From Nocardiopsis sp. FIRDI 009 (GTDB taxonomy: Bacteria > Actinomycetota > Actinomycetes > Streptosporangiales > Streptosporangiaceae), in contig NZ_QPNC01000028.1 in the NCBI RefSeq assembly GCF_003386285.1, positions 28,280 through 92,279 on the forward strand: DNA of 64,000 bases. Reading direction: 5' to 3'. The position numbers and the translations under genes were made by a program. Positions 7,662 to 17,882 of this stretch are shown here, one piece after another. The notes under the pieces are model-generated. The model worked only from the letters and a program-made list of their open reading frames with translations, was not told where the DNA came from and did not search any database. Position 1 is the first letter of the stretch. Each line of letters opens with the position of its first letter.

Positions 7662-9824
7662 TCACTGGACAATGAAACGGGTGCTTTCCTTGAGGAGGGT
7701 CCGCGCTCCGTCGACGTCGGCGAGGCGGGCTGACAGGGTGCGTTCGGCCAGGTGCCTGGGCAACGCAGCGCTGAACTTGAGCCCGTCCAGGGCTCGCGTG
7801 GCCACCGTGGGCAGGGTGACACTCTCCCGGGCGGCCTGTTTGGCCTCGGCCCAGGTGCGCGGTTCCAGGTCGGCGTTCAGGCGCAGGCAGGCGTCGTTGG
7901 GTTGCTGTTTGGGGTCGGCGGCGTTTCCCAGACTGGCGGCCAGGGTGAGGTTGGCCCGGGCTCCGGCCCAGGTCCACCAGCGCAGGTCGCCGCCTTCGGA
8001 CCGCACGATCACCGATCCCCCGGGGTGTACGAGATCGATGTGCTCGTCGCGCGCCTTGGCCAGGGCGTTGACCGCCCTGCGGGTGAGCCGCACCCGCGGA
8101 TCGGTCCCCAGGAGCACCTCGCGCACCGCGCGAGTGAGGTGGAAGAAGGAGCCCAGGTGGCCGCCTGAGTCCCACTTGGCCTTCCCGCCGCCGCCCTCGA
8201 CGGGTTCCACGAAACAGCGTTGCCGCCGCCAGTCCACCCCGGTCACCACCCAGGTCCGCCCGGCCAACAGCAGTCGGCGCGGGCCGGTCCGTTCCTCGTC
8301 GGCGGCCAGAAGCGCCGGGTCCACCCGACCGATCTCGGTGCGCCCGTTCAGCGCGGTGAACTGCGGCGGCGCGGTGAAGACACTGGTCAGTTCCATGAAA
8401 TGCCGGTGACCGAAGCGCTTCTCGGCCTCGGGGCCGATCATCATCAACCCGCCGTCCAGGTCGATGAACCCCTCCCGGATCAGGTGGGCGGCGATCGGCT
8501 CGCCCTGGTGGAAGGGTTCGAGGTCGCCCCACCATTCGGGCCAGAGCCGCGCGCCCACCTCGGGCTCCTGCAGGCACAGGGCCAGGAGCTGCTGGGCGAC
8601 GATGTGGCGCGGTTCGGGCGTGGGGACGACGGGCTCCACCCAGTGCTGTCCCCACAGGTGCAGGAGACCGGCGGCGTCCAGGAGCCCTGCCTTGTCGACG
8701 GCCAGGAACAGGCAGTTGCGGATGCTTCCCTGACGCCGCCCGGTGCGGCCGATGCGCTGGAGGAAGGAGGCGACGGTGCCGGGGGCGTTGATCTGGATGA
8801 CCCGGTCCAGGTCCCCGACGTCGATTCCCAGTTCCAGGGTGCTGGTGGCGACGATGACGCAGTCGCGGGCCTCCCCGAAGGCGTGTTCGGCGCGGCGGCG
8901 CTCGTCCAGGGACAGGGAGGCGTGCGACAGGAAGGTGGTCACACCCAGCTCCCGCAGCGCGTGGCCGAGCTCCTCCACGTACTGGCGCGAGTCGCAGAAC
9001 ACCAGGCGCTTCTCCCCCCGGTGCAGGGAGGCGATGACCTTGGCGGCGTTGGTCAGGGAGCCGACGTAGTCGAGTTCGACGTCACCGGGCGGCGGCTCGT
9101 CGGGCACGTGGCCGGGCTTGGGCAGGTGCACCCCGGGTGCGACCACCCTGCCCGGTCTGCGACCCGCCATCGACCCCTGGAGCCAGGAGAGCAGGTCGTC
9201 GGGGTTGCCCACGGTGGCGGACAGGCCCACCCGCTGGATGGGGCGACCGGCCACCCGGCCGAGGCGCTCCAGCACGGCGAGCAGGTGCCACCCGCGGTCG
9301 TCCCCGGCGAAGGCGTGCACCTCGTCCACGACGATGGCGTGCAGGTTCTTGAAGAACTCCCGGTGGTCGACCTTGACGCTCACCAGCATGGACTCCAGGG
9401 ACTCCGGGGTGGTGAGCAGGATGTCGGGCCGACGCCGCAGGATGCGTCGGCGCCCGGCCGTGGTGACGTCCCCGTGCCAGAGCTCGGCGGTGCGCCCCAT
9501 CCACCCGGCGTACGCCTGGACCCGGGGAAGCAGGTTGTTGAGCAGCGCCTTGATGGGGCACACGTACAGCAGGGACAGTCCGCCCCCCGACCGCCCGGCC
9601 ATGGTCGTGAGCAGCGGGAACAGGGCCGCCTCGGTCTTTCCTCCGGCGGTGGGCGCGAGCAGGACGGCGTCGTCGCCGTCGATCAGCGGGGCCAGGGCCT
9701 CGCGCTGGAGCGGCCGGAGCCCGGGCCAGCCGAGGGTGTTGACGACGTGGTGGGCGAGGGTGGGGTGAAGCAGGTCGAGGCTGCTCGGTCCCGGTCCACC
9801 GGTGTCCTCGGGGGCTCCGCTCAC
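7662..9824 (-). CDS. brxHI: BREX type 2 Lhr-like DEAD/H helicase BrxHI
   Basis: This 720-aa superfamily 2 helicase has motif I APTAGGKTEAAL near residue 60, motif II DEVHAF near 165, ATSTLELGIDVGDLDRVIQ near 335 and motif VI QRIGRTGRRQ near 360. A long C-terminal domain follows, as in Lhr-type helicases. In BREX type 2 loci a helicase of this kind (BrxHI) accompanies brxD and the pgl genes. Here its ATG overlaps the brxD stop (ATGA), so the two are translationally coupled. It presumably remodels DNA during phage exclusion; the exact substrate is not known from sequence. Confidence 0.9.
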   Translation of the reverse strand: MSGAPEDTGGPGPSSLDLLHPTLAHHVVNTLGWPGLRPLQREALAPLIDGDDAVLLAPTAGGKTEAALFPLLTTMAGRSGGGLSLLYVCPIKALLNNLLPRVQAYAGWMGRTAELWHGDVTTAGRRRILRRRPDILLTTPESLESMLVSVKVDHREFFKNLHAIVVDEVHAFAGDDRGWHLLAVLERLGRVAGRPIQRVGLSATVGNPDDLLSWLQGSMAGRRPGRVVAPGVHLPKPGHVPDEPPPGDVELDYVGSLTNAAKVIASLHRGEKRLVFCDSRQYVEELGHALRELGVTTFLSHASLSLDERRRAEHAFGEARDCVIVATSTLELGIDVGDLDRVIQINAPGTVASFLQRIGRTGRRQGSIRNCLFLAVDKAGLLDAAGLLHLWGQHWVEPVVPTPEPRHIVAQQLLALCLQEPEVGARLWPEWWGDLEPFHQGEPIAAHLIREGFIDLDGGLMMIGPEAEKRFGHRHFMELTSVFTAPPQFTALNGRTEIGRVDPALLAADEERTGPRRLLLAGRTWVVTGVDWRRQRCFVEPVEGGGGKAKWDSGGHLGSFFHLTRAVREVLLGTDPRVRLTRRAVNALAKARDEHIDLVHPGGSVIVRSEGGDLRWWTWAGARANLTLAASLGNAADPKQQPNDACLRLNADLEPRTWAEAKQAARESVTLPTVATRALDGLKFSAALPRHLAERTLSARLADVDGARTLLKESTRFIVQ

Positions 9825-11146
9825 AGGTCCAGTTCCACCTCGTCGGCACTGGCGGCGCGCTGCACATGGGACCCGCGTTCGACCTCGGTGAGTTCGTGTC
9901 CGCCGACGGTCAGGTGGTAGTGCGCCCGGGGGTCGAAGTCGGGGTTCTGGTCGACGCGGTCCATCACGTCCACGAGCTTGCGCAGGAACAGCCGGGGCGC
10001 GATGCCGACCCGACCGCCCAGCTCCCCGGCGACGGCTTCGGCGAAGGCGAGCAGGTAGCCGTCGTCGACTCTGTCGCGCACCCGCTGGGGGGCGTCGGCG
10101 CCGTCGGCGTACAGCTCCCGGACGGCCACGCCCAGCTCGTGCAGCTTGGCCAGGTCGAAGCCGGTCAGACGGATCTGGCTGGCGTAGAGGTTGTCGTGGG
10201 CCGGGTCCGGCAGGAAGTCGGTGTGCAGGCGCTGGGCCAGGGGGGCCAGGCGCTGGACCCCCTGGGGGCCGTCGAAGAAGGCGGGGGTGCCGGTGATGAC
10301 GAGGTACAGGCCGGGGAACTGCCTGTTGGCGATCTCGTCCAGGAGCTGGCGCAGCGCGTTGAGGCCCTTCTCCCGGGTGTCGGTGCGGGCGCGCTGGAGG
10401 GTCTCCAGCTCGTCCAGGACCACGAGGAGCCCCGGATGCCCGCAGTCGCGCAGGAGGACGAGCAGCCCCTTGAGCGCGGCCAGGGCCCCGAAGTGGTCGA
10501 GGTCGCCCTTGATCCCGGCGTAGCGCTTGGCCGCGGACGCGACGTTGGGCTGTCCGCCGAGCCAGGCGATGAGCGCCTCGGCGATGGCCTGTTCGCCCTC
10601 GGACTGTGCCCGGTGGTAGCCGCGCAGGGCCGCGGCGAACCCGGGGTTGGCGGCGGCGACCTCGGACAGCCGCCGCTCCAGCAGCTCCAGGACGGCGGCG
10701 TCGAGCGCCTCCTCGTCGTCCTCGGCCACCTCGCCGGTGGCCAGGACGTCCTCCTCCAGGGCGTAGACCCAGTTGTCGACGATCTCGCGCAGGGCGCTGG
10801 GCGGCTGGGTGGCGGTGGTGAGGCGCTCCGTCAGTCGCCGGTAGACGGTCTCCAGCCGGTGCAGCGGGGTCTCGGTCTCGGAGATCTGGATCTCGGTGAC
10901 GGCGAAGTTGGCGCGTTTGGCGCGCTCACCGAGCCAGCGCACGAAGAAGGTCTTGCCGGACCCGTACTCGCCCCGGACCGCCTTGAACTCGGCGCCCCCG
11001 CCGCTGACCGAACCCAGTTCCCGGTCCAGGGCGTGGGTGAAGCGGTCCAGGCCCACGGCGAACAGGTCGAGGCCGCTGTGCGGGACGGTCCCGCGGCGCA
11101 GGGCTCCGACGACGTCGTCGCGACGGGCGGCGCTGACGGTGGTCAC
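9821..11146 (-). CDS. brxD: BREX type 2 ATP-binding protein BrxD
   Basis: This 441-aa P-loop ATPase of the ORC/Cdc6-like AAA group has Walker A GEYGSGKTFFVRW near residue 60 and Walker B LLVVLDELETLQ near 240. BrxD is one of the two genes that separate type 2 BREX from the older four-gene Pgl description. The start is the GTG at 11146: it lies two bases after the pglZ stop and is preceded by GGGAG, while the longer frame to 11725 would overlap pglZ by almost 600 bases. Its stop overlaps the brxHI start. Confidence 0.88.
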   Translation of the reverse strand: MTTVSAARRDDVVGALRRGTVPHSGLDLFAVGLDRFTHALDRELGSVSGGGAEFKAVRGEYGSGKTFFVRWLGERAKRANFAVTEIQISETETPLHRLETVYRRLTERLTTATQPPSALREIVDNWVYALEEDVLATGEVAEDDEEALDAAVLELLERRLSEVAAANPGFAAALRGYHRAQSEGEQAIAEALIAWLGGQPNVASAAKRYAGIKGDLDHFGALAALKGLLVLLRDCGHPGLLVVLDELETLQRARTDTREKGLNALRQLLDEIANRQFPGLYLVITGTPAFFDGPQGVQRLAPLAQRLHTDFLPDPAHDNLYASQIRLTGFDLAKLHELGVAVRELYADGADAPQRVRDRVDDGYLLAFAEAVAGELGGRVGIAPRLFLRKLVDVMDRVDQNPDFDPRAHYHLTVGGHELTEVERGSHVQRAASADEVELDL

Positions 11147-11148
11147 GG

Positions 11149-14082
11149 TCAGCTCCCTTCGGTGAGGAACTGCTGGCGGAGCAGGGAGGTGTTGAGTTCC
11201 GCGCTGCGGTCGCCGTCGGTCAGGGTCAGGACCGGGTAGGACTCGACGTTGAGGACCTTGCTGACCATCTTGAGAAAGCGCACGGCCCGGTGCGGGGCCT
11301 CGGACTTGCCCGCGGCGCGGGCGGCGGCTCCGACCGGCAGGCGGGGGTGGGTGCCGCCCGCCGCGCCGAGGGCGTCGATGACCGCGCCGATCTCCCGGGC
11401 GGACGGCGCCTTGGCCACACGCGCCAGGCTGGCCTCGAACACGGCCGTCGCGGTCACCCTGGCGCCGAGGCTGTCGGGGGCCAGCTCCGCCACCTCGATC
11501 AGGGCGGGGGTCTGGTCCGGGACGGACTTCGAGCGCGACCGTCCGCCGCCCCCGCTCTTCCGTCGACCGCCCGCCGTGTCCCGGCCCGGTGCGGACGACC
11601 CCGCACCGGATCGCACTCCCCGGGCGGGGGCGGAGCCCGTGCCGGTCTCGGTGGCGGGGGCGGTGCCCTCCAGCGGTTGGGACCACCAGGCGGGTTCGAG
11701 CTGGGCGGACGAGAGCAGGGACCATCCCTTGGGCGCCCGGTCGAGCACGGGGATGAACGCCAGGACGGGGATGACCATCTCGGCGGCGGAGAACCCGCCG
11801 TGGTAGCCCTCCTTGCGGTCGGTGTAGCGGATGTCCTCGCGGTAGGGCACCACGAGGCTGCCGTCACCGACGAGCACCCGGTCGCCGGTGGCGAGGACCT
11901 CGCCCTCCCCGGGCTCCCCGGTGCGGTACCGGGCGGACTCGCCCGCCTGGGTCTTGCGGGCCTCCCTGCGGTCCCACACGTGGCCGTGGTCGGAGGTGAG
12001 CAGGACGGGCCGTCCGACGCGGGCGGCGGCGTCGAGGAGGGAGGTGAGCGCGCCGATCTGCTCCGGCCGCCAGGTGGGGTCGTTGCCCTCCCGGCCCTTG
12101 GCCAGGGCGTCGTCGATGGTGTTGAGCACGACCCCGACCACGGTGCCGGTGTCCTCCAGGTGTGCCTGAACCCGTGTGGGCAGGTGCTGTCCGGCCCCGG
12201 CCTCCAGGTCGCGCTGGTGGTAGAGCACGGCGTCGCGGCGGCCGAAGGCCGGGCTCGCCCACAGGTCGCGGAACCCCTTGCGTTCGGTGTCCTGTTTTCC
12301 GGTGGTGAGGGTGCCGGTGAGCAGCGAGGCCCGGGAGCAGGTGGTCGTGGAGGGGACCGTGGCCAGGGCGCCCGCCCGGGCCGGATCGCCGTCCGCGTTC
12401 TGGCGGCCGATCTCGACGAGACGGCCGCGCGCGTTGACGTGTTCGGCGAGCTGGACGGCCACCTCGACGCTCATCCCGTCCAGGACGATGACCAGGGGCG
12501 CGTTCCCGGTGGCCAGGGGACGGGCGAAGTGGTCGAGCAGGTTCTCCGCGCGCGGCTGGTCGTCGGTGGGCGCGTGTCCGCTGTTCCACCGGTTGACGAC
12601 GGTGGCGAACTCGGCGTCGACGAGGGCCCGCCAGGCGCGGACCCGGTGGTAGAGGGTGGCCAGGGCCTGGTCGAGGACGGGCACCTCGGTGTGGTGGTGC
12701 CAGACGACGGACGCGGCCCGGTCCACCCATCCGGTGTCGCGCACGTGGGTGTGGACCCACTCCCGGGTGGTGGTGGGCGCGGACGCGCCCAGGGGGTGCG
12801 CGGCGGTGCCGGTGGCCAGGCGGCGCAGGAGGCGGACCGCGTTGACGGCGACCCGACCGGAGCTGCTGTCGGGGTCGTGGCGGCGGTGTTCGGACAGCCT
12901 GCTCAGCGCCTCCTCCACCTCGCGCAGGTCCTGCGGAAGCGGCAGGGACTCGCTGACGGGCGCGTCGCCGTCGCCGAGGGCGACCCCGATGGCACGGCCC
13001 AGGTCGGCCATGCGACTGTGCAGTCCGGCGTCGAGCAGTCCGCTGGTCTCGGCGACGGAGGCGGCGTCGAGCTGGTGGAGGAGTTCCTCGGCCCGGCGGA
13101 TGGTCTCGTCGGCGTGGACTGGGTCGGGCAGGTCGAGTTGGCGTAGGAGCGCCGCGATGCACGCCTTGCCGAACTCGTCCAGGTCCCGCGGGGTGGGTTG
13201 GCTCAGTCCGAAGTAGCGTTCCTGGGCCCGGATGAGGGCGTTGTGGGCGACCCTGCCGCGCTGCTCCTCGCCGAACTGGTCGTCGCGTGCGGCCCGGGCC
13301 AGCTCGCCCAGGGCCAGCCCGATGGGGATGGCGTCCAGGGCGTGGCCGCGGTCCAGGAGGGTGAACAGCACCCGGGGGACGGCTCCCAGGGCCTCCACCA
13401 CGGCGGCGCGCAGCTCGTCGCGTTCGTCCTCGCCCAGGCGGGTGAACGCGGCGACGGCGTGGGGGTCGCGGGTCCACTCCAGGAGGGCGGCGCTGTCGAC
13501 CTGTTCGCCGGGTTCGCGGCCGAAGCGCACGGACACCGCGATGGACAGGGCCTGTTCGAGTTTGAGCACGCCGGTGCCCAGGCGTAGCTGTCGGGTGGCG
13601 CGGATGCCGCGCAGGGTGTGGGCGAGCCAGCTCCACCGGCCCGAGTACAGGCGCGGGTCGATCCCGGTGACCTTGAGGTCGGTGGCGAGCAGTTCCCAGT
13701 CGTTGAGACGGGTGACGTCCTCGCCGAGGAACCTGCCCAGTAGTGCCTCGCCGAAGTCGGCGGGGTCGATCGGGGTGAGCACGACGAGGTAGTCGACGTC
13801 CTCGCCGAGCAGGCTGAGTTCGCGCACGATGGCCAGGACGCTGTCCGCACCCGCGACGCGCACGGTCAGGTCCGTGTCACCGTAGCGTACGGCGAGGGTG
13901 TCGGGGCCCTCCCAGTGCGGGTCGGCGGACAGCGCGAGGGCGCGGGCCGCGGAGGGCCGGTGGCCCTTGTCGACCCGGCGCTGTTCGGCCTCCAGGGCGC
14001 GCTGGAGGGCGCTGGTGACGGCCTCCTCGTTGACCCGTCCGAGCGCGGTGGGGGCGGGGTCGGCGCCTCGGGTGGCGGTCAC
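11149..14082 (-). CDS. pglZ: BREX type 2 alkaline-phosphatase-fold protein PglZ
   Basis: The protein is 977 aa, close to the usual size for PglZ. The PglZ domain of the alkaline phosphatase superfamily runs from about residue 520 (LVIVLDGMSVEVAVQ) to about 720 (VLLTSDHGHVWDRRE). The Asp and the DHGH pair are the expected metal ligands. The long N-terminal half is helical. A Gly/Arg/Ser-rich low-complexity stretch near residues 815-860 links to a C-terminal domain. PglZ is the signature protein of all BREX types. Its start overlaps the pglY stop by ATGA and its stop is two bases before brxD. Confidence 0.93.
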   Translation of the reverse strand: MTATRGADPAPTALGRVNEEAVTSALQRALEAEQRRVDKGHRPSAARALALSADPHWEGPDTLAVRYGDTDLTVRVAGADSVLAIVRELSLLGEDVDYLVVLTPIDPADFGEALLGRFLGEDVTRLNDWELLATDLKVTGIDPRLYSGRWSWLAHTLRGIRATRQLRLGTGVLKLEQALSIAVSVRFGREPGEQVDSAALLEWTRDPHAVAAFTRLGEDERDELRAAVVEALGAVPRVLFTLLDRGHALDAIPIGLALGELARAARDDQFGEEQRGRVAHNALIRAQERYFGLSQPTPRDLDEFGKACIAALLRQLDLPDPVHADETIRRAEELLHQLDAASVAETSGLLDAGLHSRMADLGRAIGVALGDGDAPVSESLPLPQDLREVEEALSRLSEHRRHDPDSSSGRVAVNAVRLLRRLATGTAAHPLGASAPTTTREWVHTHVRDTGWVDRAASVVWHHHTEVPVLDQALATLYHRVRAWRALVDAEFATVVNRWNSGHAPTDDQPRAENLLDHFARPLATGNAPLVIVLDGMSVEVAVQLAEHVNARGRLVEIGRQNADGDPARAGALATVPSTTTCSRASLLTGTLTTGKQDTERKGFRDLWASPAFGRRDAVLYHQRDLEAGAGQHLPTRVQAHLEDTGTVVGVVLNTIDDALAKGREGNDPTWRPEQIGALTSLLDAAARVGRPVLLTSDHGHVWDRREARKTQAGESARYRTGEPGEGEVLATGDRVLVGDGSLVVPYREDIRYTDRKEGYHGGFSAAEMVIPVLAFIPVLDRAPKGWSLLSSAQLEPAWWSQPLEGTAPATETGTGSAPARGVRSGAGSSAPGRDTAGGRRKSGGGGRSRSKSVPDQTPALIEVAELAPDSLGARVTATAVFEASLARVAKAPSAREIGAVIDALGAAGGTHPRLPVGAAARAAGKSEAPHRAVRFLKMVSKVLNVESYPVLTLTDGDRSAELNTSLLRQQFLTEGS

Positions 14083-17000
14083 TCGGCCTCCCGGATGGTG
14101 ATCTGGATCGGCCTGTCCTCGGGGATGCCGAGGTCGCGGCGGAGCTTGGCGACGGTGGCGGCCACGTCGTCGTGGGAGTCGACCCGTACCCAGGAGGTGG
14201 TGTCCTGCGGTTGGGGCCCCGGACCGGTGCCGGTTCCGTTACCCGTGTTCTCGGGTGTCCTGGTCCCGCCGCCCGAGCCCGCATCCGGATTGGGGGCAGG
14301 GGTCTTGCGCACGAGCAGGGCGACGGCCTCGCTGTTGGCGGCGCTGAGCGCGGTGGCCAGACGCTTGCTGCTCTCGTTGTGGCGCGCGGTCTCCTGGAGC
14401 CGGGCGAGGATTCCGGCGGCCTGGTCGGACTGTCCACCGCCTTCGCGGGCCAGGGGTTCGAGGGCCTCCAGCAGCTCCCACTGGGCGGCGTCCAGAGCAC
14501 TGGCCAGGTTTCCGGCGCCGGTCACGGCCATCTTGTACACACCGGCCTCATCGGGCAGGTCGGCCTGGCCGAGGGCGGTGACGAGCGCGGTGTCGTCCGC
14601 CAGCCCGACCAGGCGGCCGAGGAGATCGTCGCACGCGCGGGCGGTGCGCAGGCGGGGCGCGTCGTCGTCCAGTCCGAGCACCTGGGCGTGCCGGGTGAGC
14701 TGTCCCACCAGGTGTTCGGTGCCCGACTGCAGGCGGCGGGCCTGTTCCTTGAGCTGTTCGGCCAGCCGCTGCACGGCCCGGGCGCTGCGCAGGGGTTGGC
14801 GGGTGAGCCCGAAGATCCGTTCGGCGCGTTCGTTGGCCCGTTCGAAGTCCTCCTCGGAGGGCAGTTCCTGGCGGCGCAGCACGATGTCGCCGGCGAGCTG
14901 GCCGAAGGTGGCGCCGGTGTAGCGCTTGCCGCCCCGGATCCAGGCGCGGTCGCTCTGGACGGCGTAGACCTGCACGATGAGGTCGACGATGTCCTCGGGC
15001 AGGCCCTGACCGTCCTCGCGGGAGCGGATCCACTCCTTGAGCTTGCCGACGTTGACGTCGGTGGTGGTGGCCTGGTCGATGCTGGCGTACCGGTCGATCC
15101 TGCGCACCCAGTCGTCGCGGAGCACGAACACCTCGGTGACGGTGGCGATGTGCAGGGGGTCGGCGATGCGCCGCAGCACGGGCAGGTCGGTCTTGGGCGG
15201 CTCGTACCGGTTGAGCCTGTCGGCCTTGGCGGCCTCGACGGCGGCGAGCACGGTGCTGAGCTCGCTGCGGCGGACCGCGGCCCTGCCCGTGGGGCTGGAC
15301 AGGTCCGGGTGCTCCGGGTACAGGTGGTCCAGCAGTTTGAAGGTGACGCGCTCCAGCGCGGCCGGGAACTGACTGCCCGCCTCCAGCGGGATGGACAGCG
15401 ACGACGGCAGCGGCTCGATGTGCGGATCGGCGGGGGCGCCGTAGTCGCCGCTGTCGGGGGCGGCCTCGACGAGCCCGTAGGCGCCGCGCAGCAGGGAGCG
15501 GATCTGGTTGGTGAGCTGGTTGCGCTGGTTGTCGAGCTGGGCGCGGGCCTCTCGGCGGTCGTCGCTGCTCCAGTCGGGCGCCTTCTCCTCCACGATGTCG
15601 GGCTGGAGCAGGTACTCCATCATGAGGATGCGGCGGGCGTCCTCGATCCGGTTCGGGGACAGGAAGGTGGGCAGCCACACCAGCCCGGCGACGGGTTCGG
15701 TGAACTCCTGACGCAGCGCCTCCACCCGGCGCCGGTCCTCGGTGGGGTTGTGGTCGCCCTCGTCGAAGGGGTAGTCGATGACCACCCGCACGGCGTTGGC
15801 CGCCATCGGCTGGAAGTCCTCGCGGTCCATGTCCTCGGGCGAGCGCACGTTGCCGAAGACGATCTCGACCGTGCGCTGGGTGCCGCGCCACACGACGGTG
15901 GTGCGTCCGGCGCCCTCGTCCAGTCCCAGTTCCTCCCAGAGCAGGCGCTTGAACAGGTGGCGCAGGGCGTGGTCGTTGGCGGCCGTGTAGGCGCTGCGCA
16001 TGAGGGACTCGGTGTCCACGCGCAGCAGGTTGAGCGAGACGGTGGGGTTGGTGGACTGGGCGCCGACACGCACCTCGCCGAACTGGGCGGCCATGTCCTT
16101 GAAGAACTGGGTGACGGCGGCGACGTCCTGGCCGGTGCGGCGGGCCTTGACGATGCCCTGGTTGAGGGCGATGGCGCGCCCGGCGGTCAGGTCCTTCAGG
16201 GCGGGCACGTTGGGGGTGAGCGCGCTCAGCAGCAGGGTCTTGACGAGCAGGTCGTCGCGGCGGAACGGGGAGCGCACGTCCAGCCCGGCCGTGTCGGCCT
16301 CGGTGAGCCGGTGCTTGTCCAGCAGCCAGGGGCGCACCCGGTTGCGATAGAAGGCGCTGATCTTGGTGTACTCGGCGCTGAGCTGGTCCTTGAAGGGGCG
16401 GGACTCGCCCTCGATGAGGACGTCGAAGACCGCGCCGAGCGGCACCATCTGCCCCACCGGCAGGGTGGAGCGGTGGTTGACCAGTAGTTGCAGCAGGAGC
16501 TTGAGCGCGCTCCGCTGGCGCTGCAGCGCCCCGGACAGGTCCACCATGACGTGCAGCAGGGCGGGGCTGAACGGGTAGAGGTTGCGGAAGTCCTCCCAGG
16601 TGCTGGTGTCGGCGCCGCCGTCGCTGTCCAGGAGGGTGTCGCGCACCTCGGCGCGGGTGTTGCGCATCCGCTCGAAGGCGGCGTCGATCTCGGCCGCCGC
16701 AGCGTCGTCGCGCGGCTTGATGAGGCGGTGGCGCACCACCTCGGTGAGGTTGGCGTCGGCGAGCTTGATGTGGCCGAAGCGGCCGTCCCAGTAGCTGATG
16801 GTCTGGGAGATGCCCTCGGTGCCGCCGCCGAGGCCGACCAGGTCGCGCAGGTCGCGCTGGCGGGGCACGAGGCTGATGATGGGCGCGGGCCGGTGGCTGT
16901 GCGAGGACTCGACGAGCTTGGCGATCTTCTGGATCTCGCTGTTGATGCGCGCCTCGTCGCCGATGAAGGCGGTGAAGCGCAGGATCAGCTCGTCCAGGAG

Positions 17001-17882
17001 CAGGACGACGGCGTCGCAGCCCAGGTGCTCCTTGGCGTGGCGGCTGATGACCGACAGGCCCTCGTCGATGCTGAGGTAGGCGTCCCCGGAGTCGCCGACG
17101 CTGGCGGCGTAGCGCTTGAACGGCCCGCCGAGCAGGGCGCTGACCAGTTCCTCGCGCAGGGTGCGCTCGGCGGGGTCGGCGCTCTCGGGGTGGGCGGCGA
17201 ACGCCCGGTCGAGGGTGTCGGCGGTCCAGGCGGCGGGGCCGCCGAAGGCTCCCCACACGTCGGCGCCGCCGCTGCCCTGGCCGTCGCCGGAGCCGGACTC
17301 GCGGGCGGGGAGCTGGTCGATGAAGGCGTCGTCCCCGAGGCGGGAGCGCAGTTCACGGGCGTCGGCCAGCAGCCCGTCGGCGCGGTAGACGGCCGGGACG
17401 GGGGCGTCGGGGTGGTCGGCGCGGACCTGGCGCACGTATCCGCCGAGGATGTTGGCCTCGATGGACACGGTCTCCTCAACCAGGTGGGCCTTGACCTCGA
17501 TGAACTTCTTGTCGGCCAGCCAGGTGTCGTGCTTGGCGAGGATGTCGGCCAGGCCGGGCTTGCTGCGGGCGTCGGGGTGGTGGTCGAGGATCGCGGAGAG
17601 CACGGCGAGGAAGTGGCTCTTACCGGCGCCGAAGGAGCCGTGCAGGTAGGCGGCCTGGGACTTGCCGTCGGCGACGGAGGAGCGGATGGTCTCCAGCGCC
17701 TGGTCGAAGCACTCGGCGAGCTGCGGGGTGACCACGTACTCGGCGATGGCCTGGGCCTGGCGGGTGGTGGTGCTCTCGGTGAGCTTGACGACCAGATCGC
17801 CGTCCTGGACGGCCTCGGGGATGTCGATCAGGTCGCTGATGACGCGGCCGTTGCCGCCCGGGCCGGAGGGAGGGGTCGTCAT
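14079..17882 (-). CDS. pglY: BREX type 2 P-loop ATPase PglY (BrxC family)
   Basis: The protein is 1267 aa, the expected size for PglY/BrxC. Walker A LHGSFGAGKSHFLAVLSA lies near residue 75, and a Walker B-like LLLDELILRF near 300. Two Met codons compete for the start: 17882, with AAAGG about 12 bases upstream, and 17906, eight codons earlier. I prefer 17882. Near the C-terminus a Pro/Gly/Asn-rich linker precedes a short conserved end. It is the first gene of the pglY-pglZ-brxD-brxHI operon. Confidence 0.92.
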   Translation of the reverse strand: MTTPPSGPGGNGRVISDLIDIPEAVQDGDLVVKLTESTTTRQAQAIAEYVVTPQLAECFDQALETIRSSVADGKSQAAYLHGSFGAGKSHFLAVLSAILDHHPDARSKPGLADILAKHDTWLADKKFIEVKAHLVEETVSIEANILGGYVRQVRADHPDAPVPAVYRADGLLADARELRSRLGDDAFIDQLPARESGSGDGQGSGGADVWGAFGGPAAWTADTLDRAFAAHPESADPAERTLREELVSALLGGPFKRYAASVGDSGDAYLSIDEGLSVISRHAKEHLGCDAVVLLLDELILRFTAFIGDEARINSEIQKIAKLVESSHSHRPAPIISLVPRQRDLRDLVGLGGGTEGISQTISYWDGRFGHIKLADANLTEVVRHRLIKPRDDAAAAEIDAAFERMRNTRAEVRDTLLDSDGGADTSTWEDFRNLYPFSPALLHVMVDLSGALQRQRSALKLLLQLLVNHRSTLPVGQMVPLGAVFDVLIEGESRPFKDQLSAEYTKISAFYRNRVRPWLLDKHRLTEADTAGLDVRSPFRRDDLLVKTLLLSALTPNVPALKDLTAGRAIALNQGIVKARRTGQDVAAVTQFFKDMAAQFGEVRVGAQSTNPTVSLNLLRVDTESLMRSAYTAANDHALRHLFKRLLWEELGLDEGAGRTTVVWRGTQRTVEIVFGNVRSPEDMDREDFQPMAANAVRVVIDYPFDEGDHNPTEDRRRVEALRQEFTEPVAGLVWLPTFLSPNRIEDARRILMMEYLLQPDIVEEKAPDWSSDDRREARAQLDNQRNQLTNQIRSLLRGAYGLVEAAPDSGDYGAPADPHIEPLPSSLSIPLEAGSQFPAALERVTFKLLDHLYPEHPDLSSPTGRAAVRRSELSTVLAAVEAAKADRLNRYEPPKTDLPVLRRIADPLHIATVTEVFVLRDDWVRRIDRYASIDQATTTDVNVGKLKEWIRSREDGQGLPEDIVDLIVQVYAVQSDRAWIRGGKRYTGATFGQLAGDIVLRRQELPSEEDFERANERAERIFGLTRQPLRSARAVQRLAEQLKEQARRLQSGTEHLVGQLTRHAQVLGLDDDAPRLRTARACDDLLGRLVGLADDTALVTALGQADLPDEAGVYKMAVTGAGNLASALDAAQWELLEALEPLAREGGGQSDQAAGILARLQETARHNESSKRLATALSAANSEAVALLVRKTPAPNPDAGSGGGTRTPENTGNGTGTGPGPQPQDTTSWVRVDSHDDVAATVAKLRRDLGIPEDRPIQITIREAE

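Noticed and set aside
8220..13146. Long plus-strand frames opposite brxHI, brxD and pglZ
   Set aside because: Antisense to well-identified BREX genes, with no conserved motif or plausible start signals.
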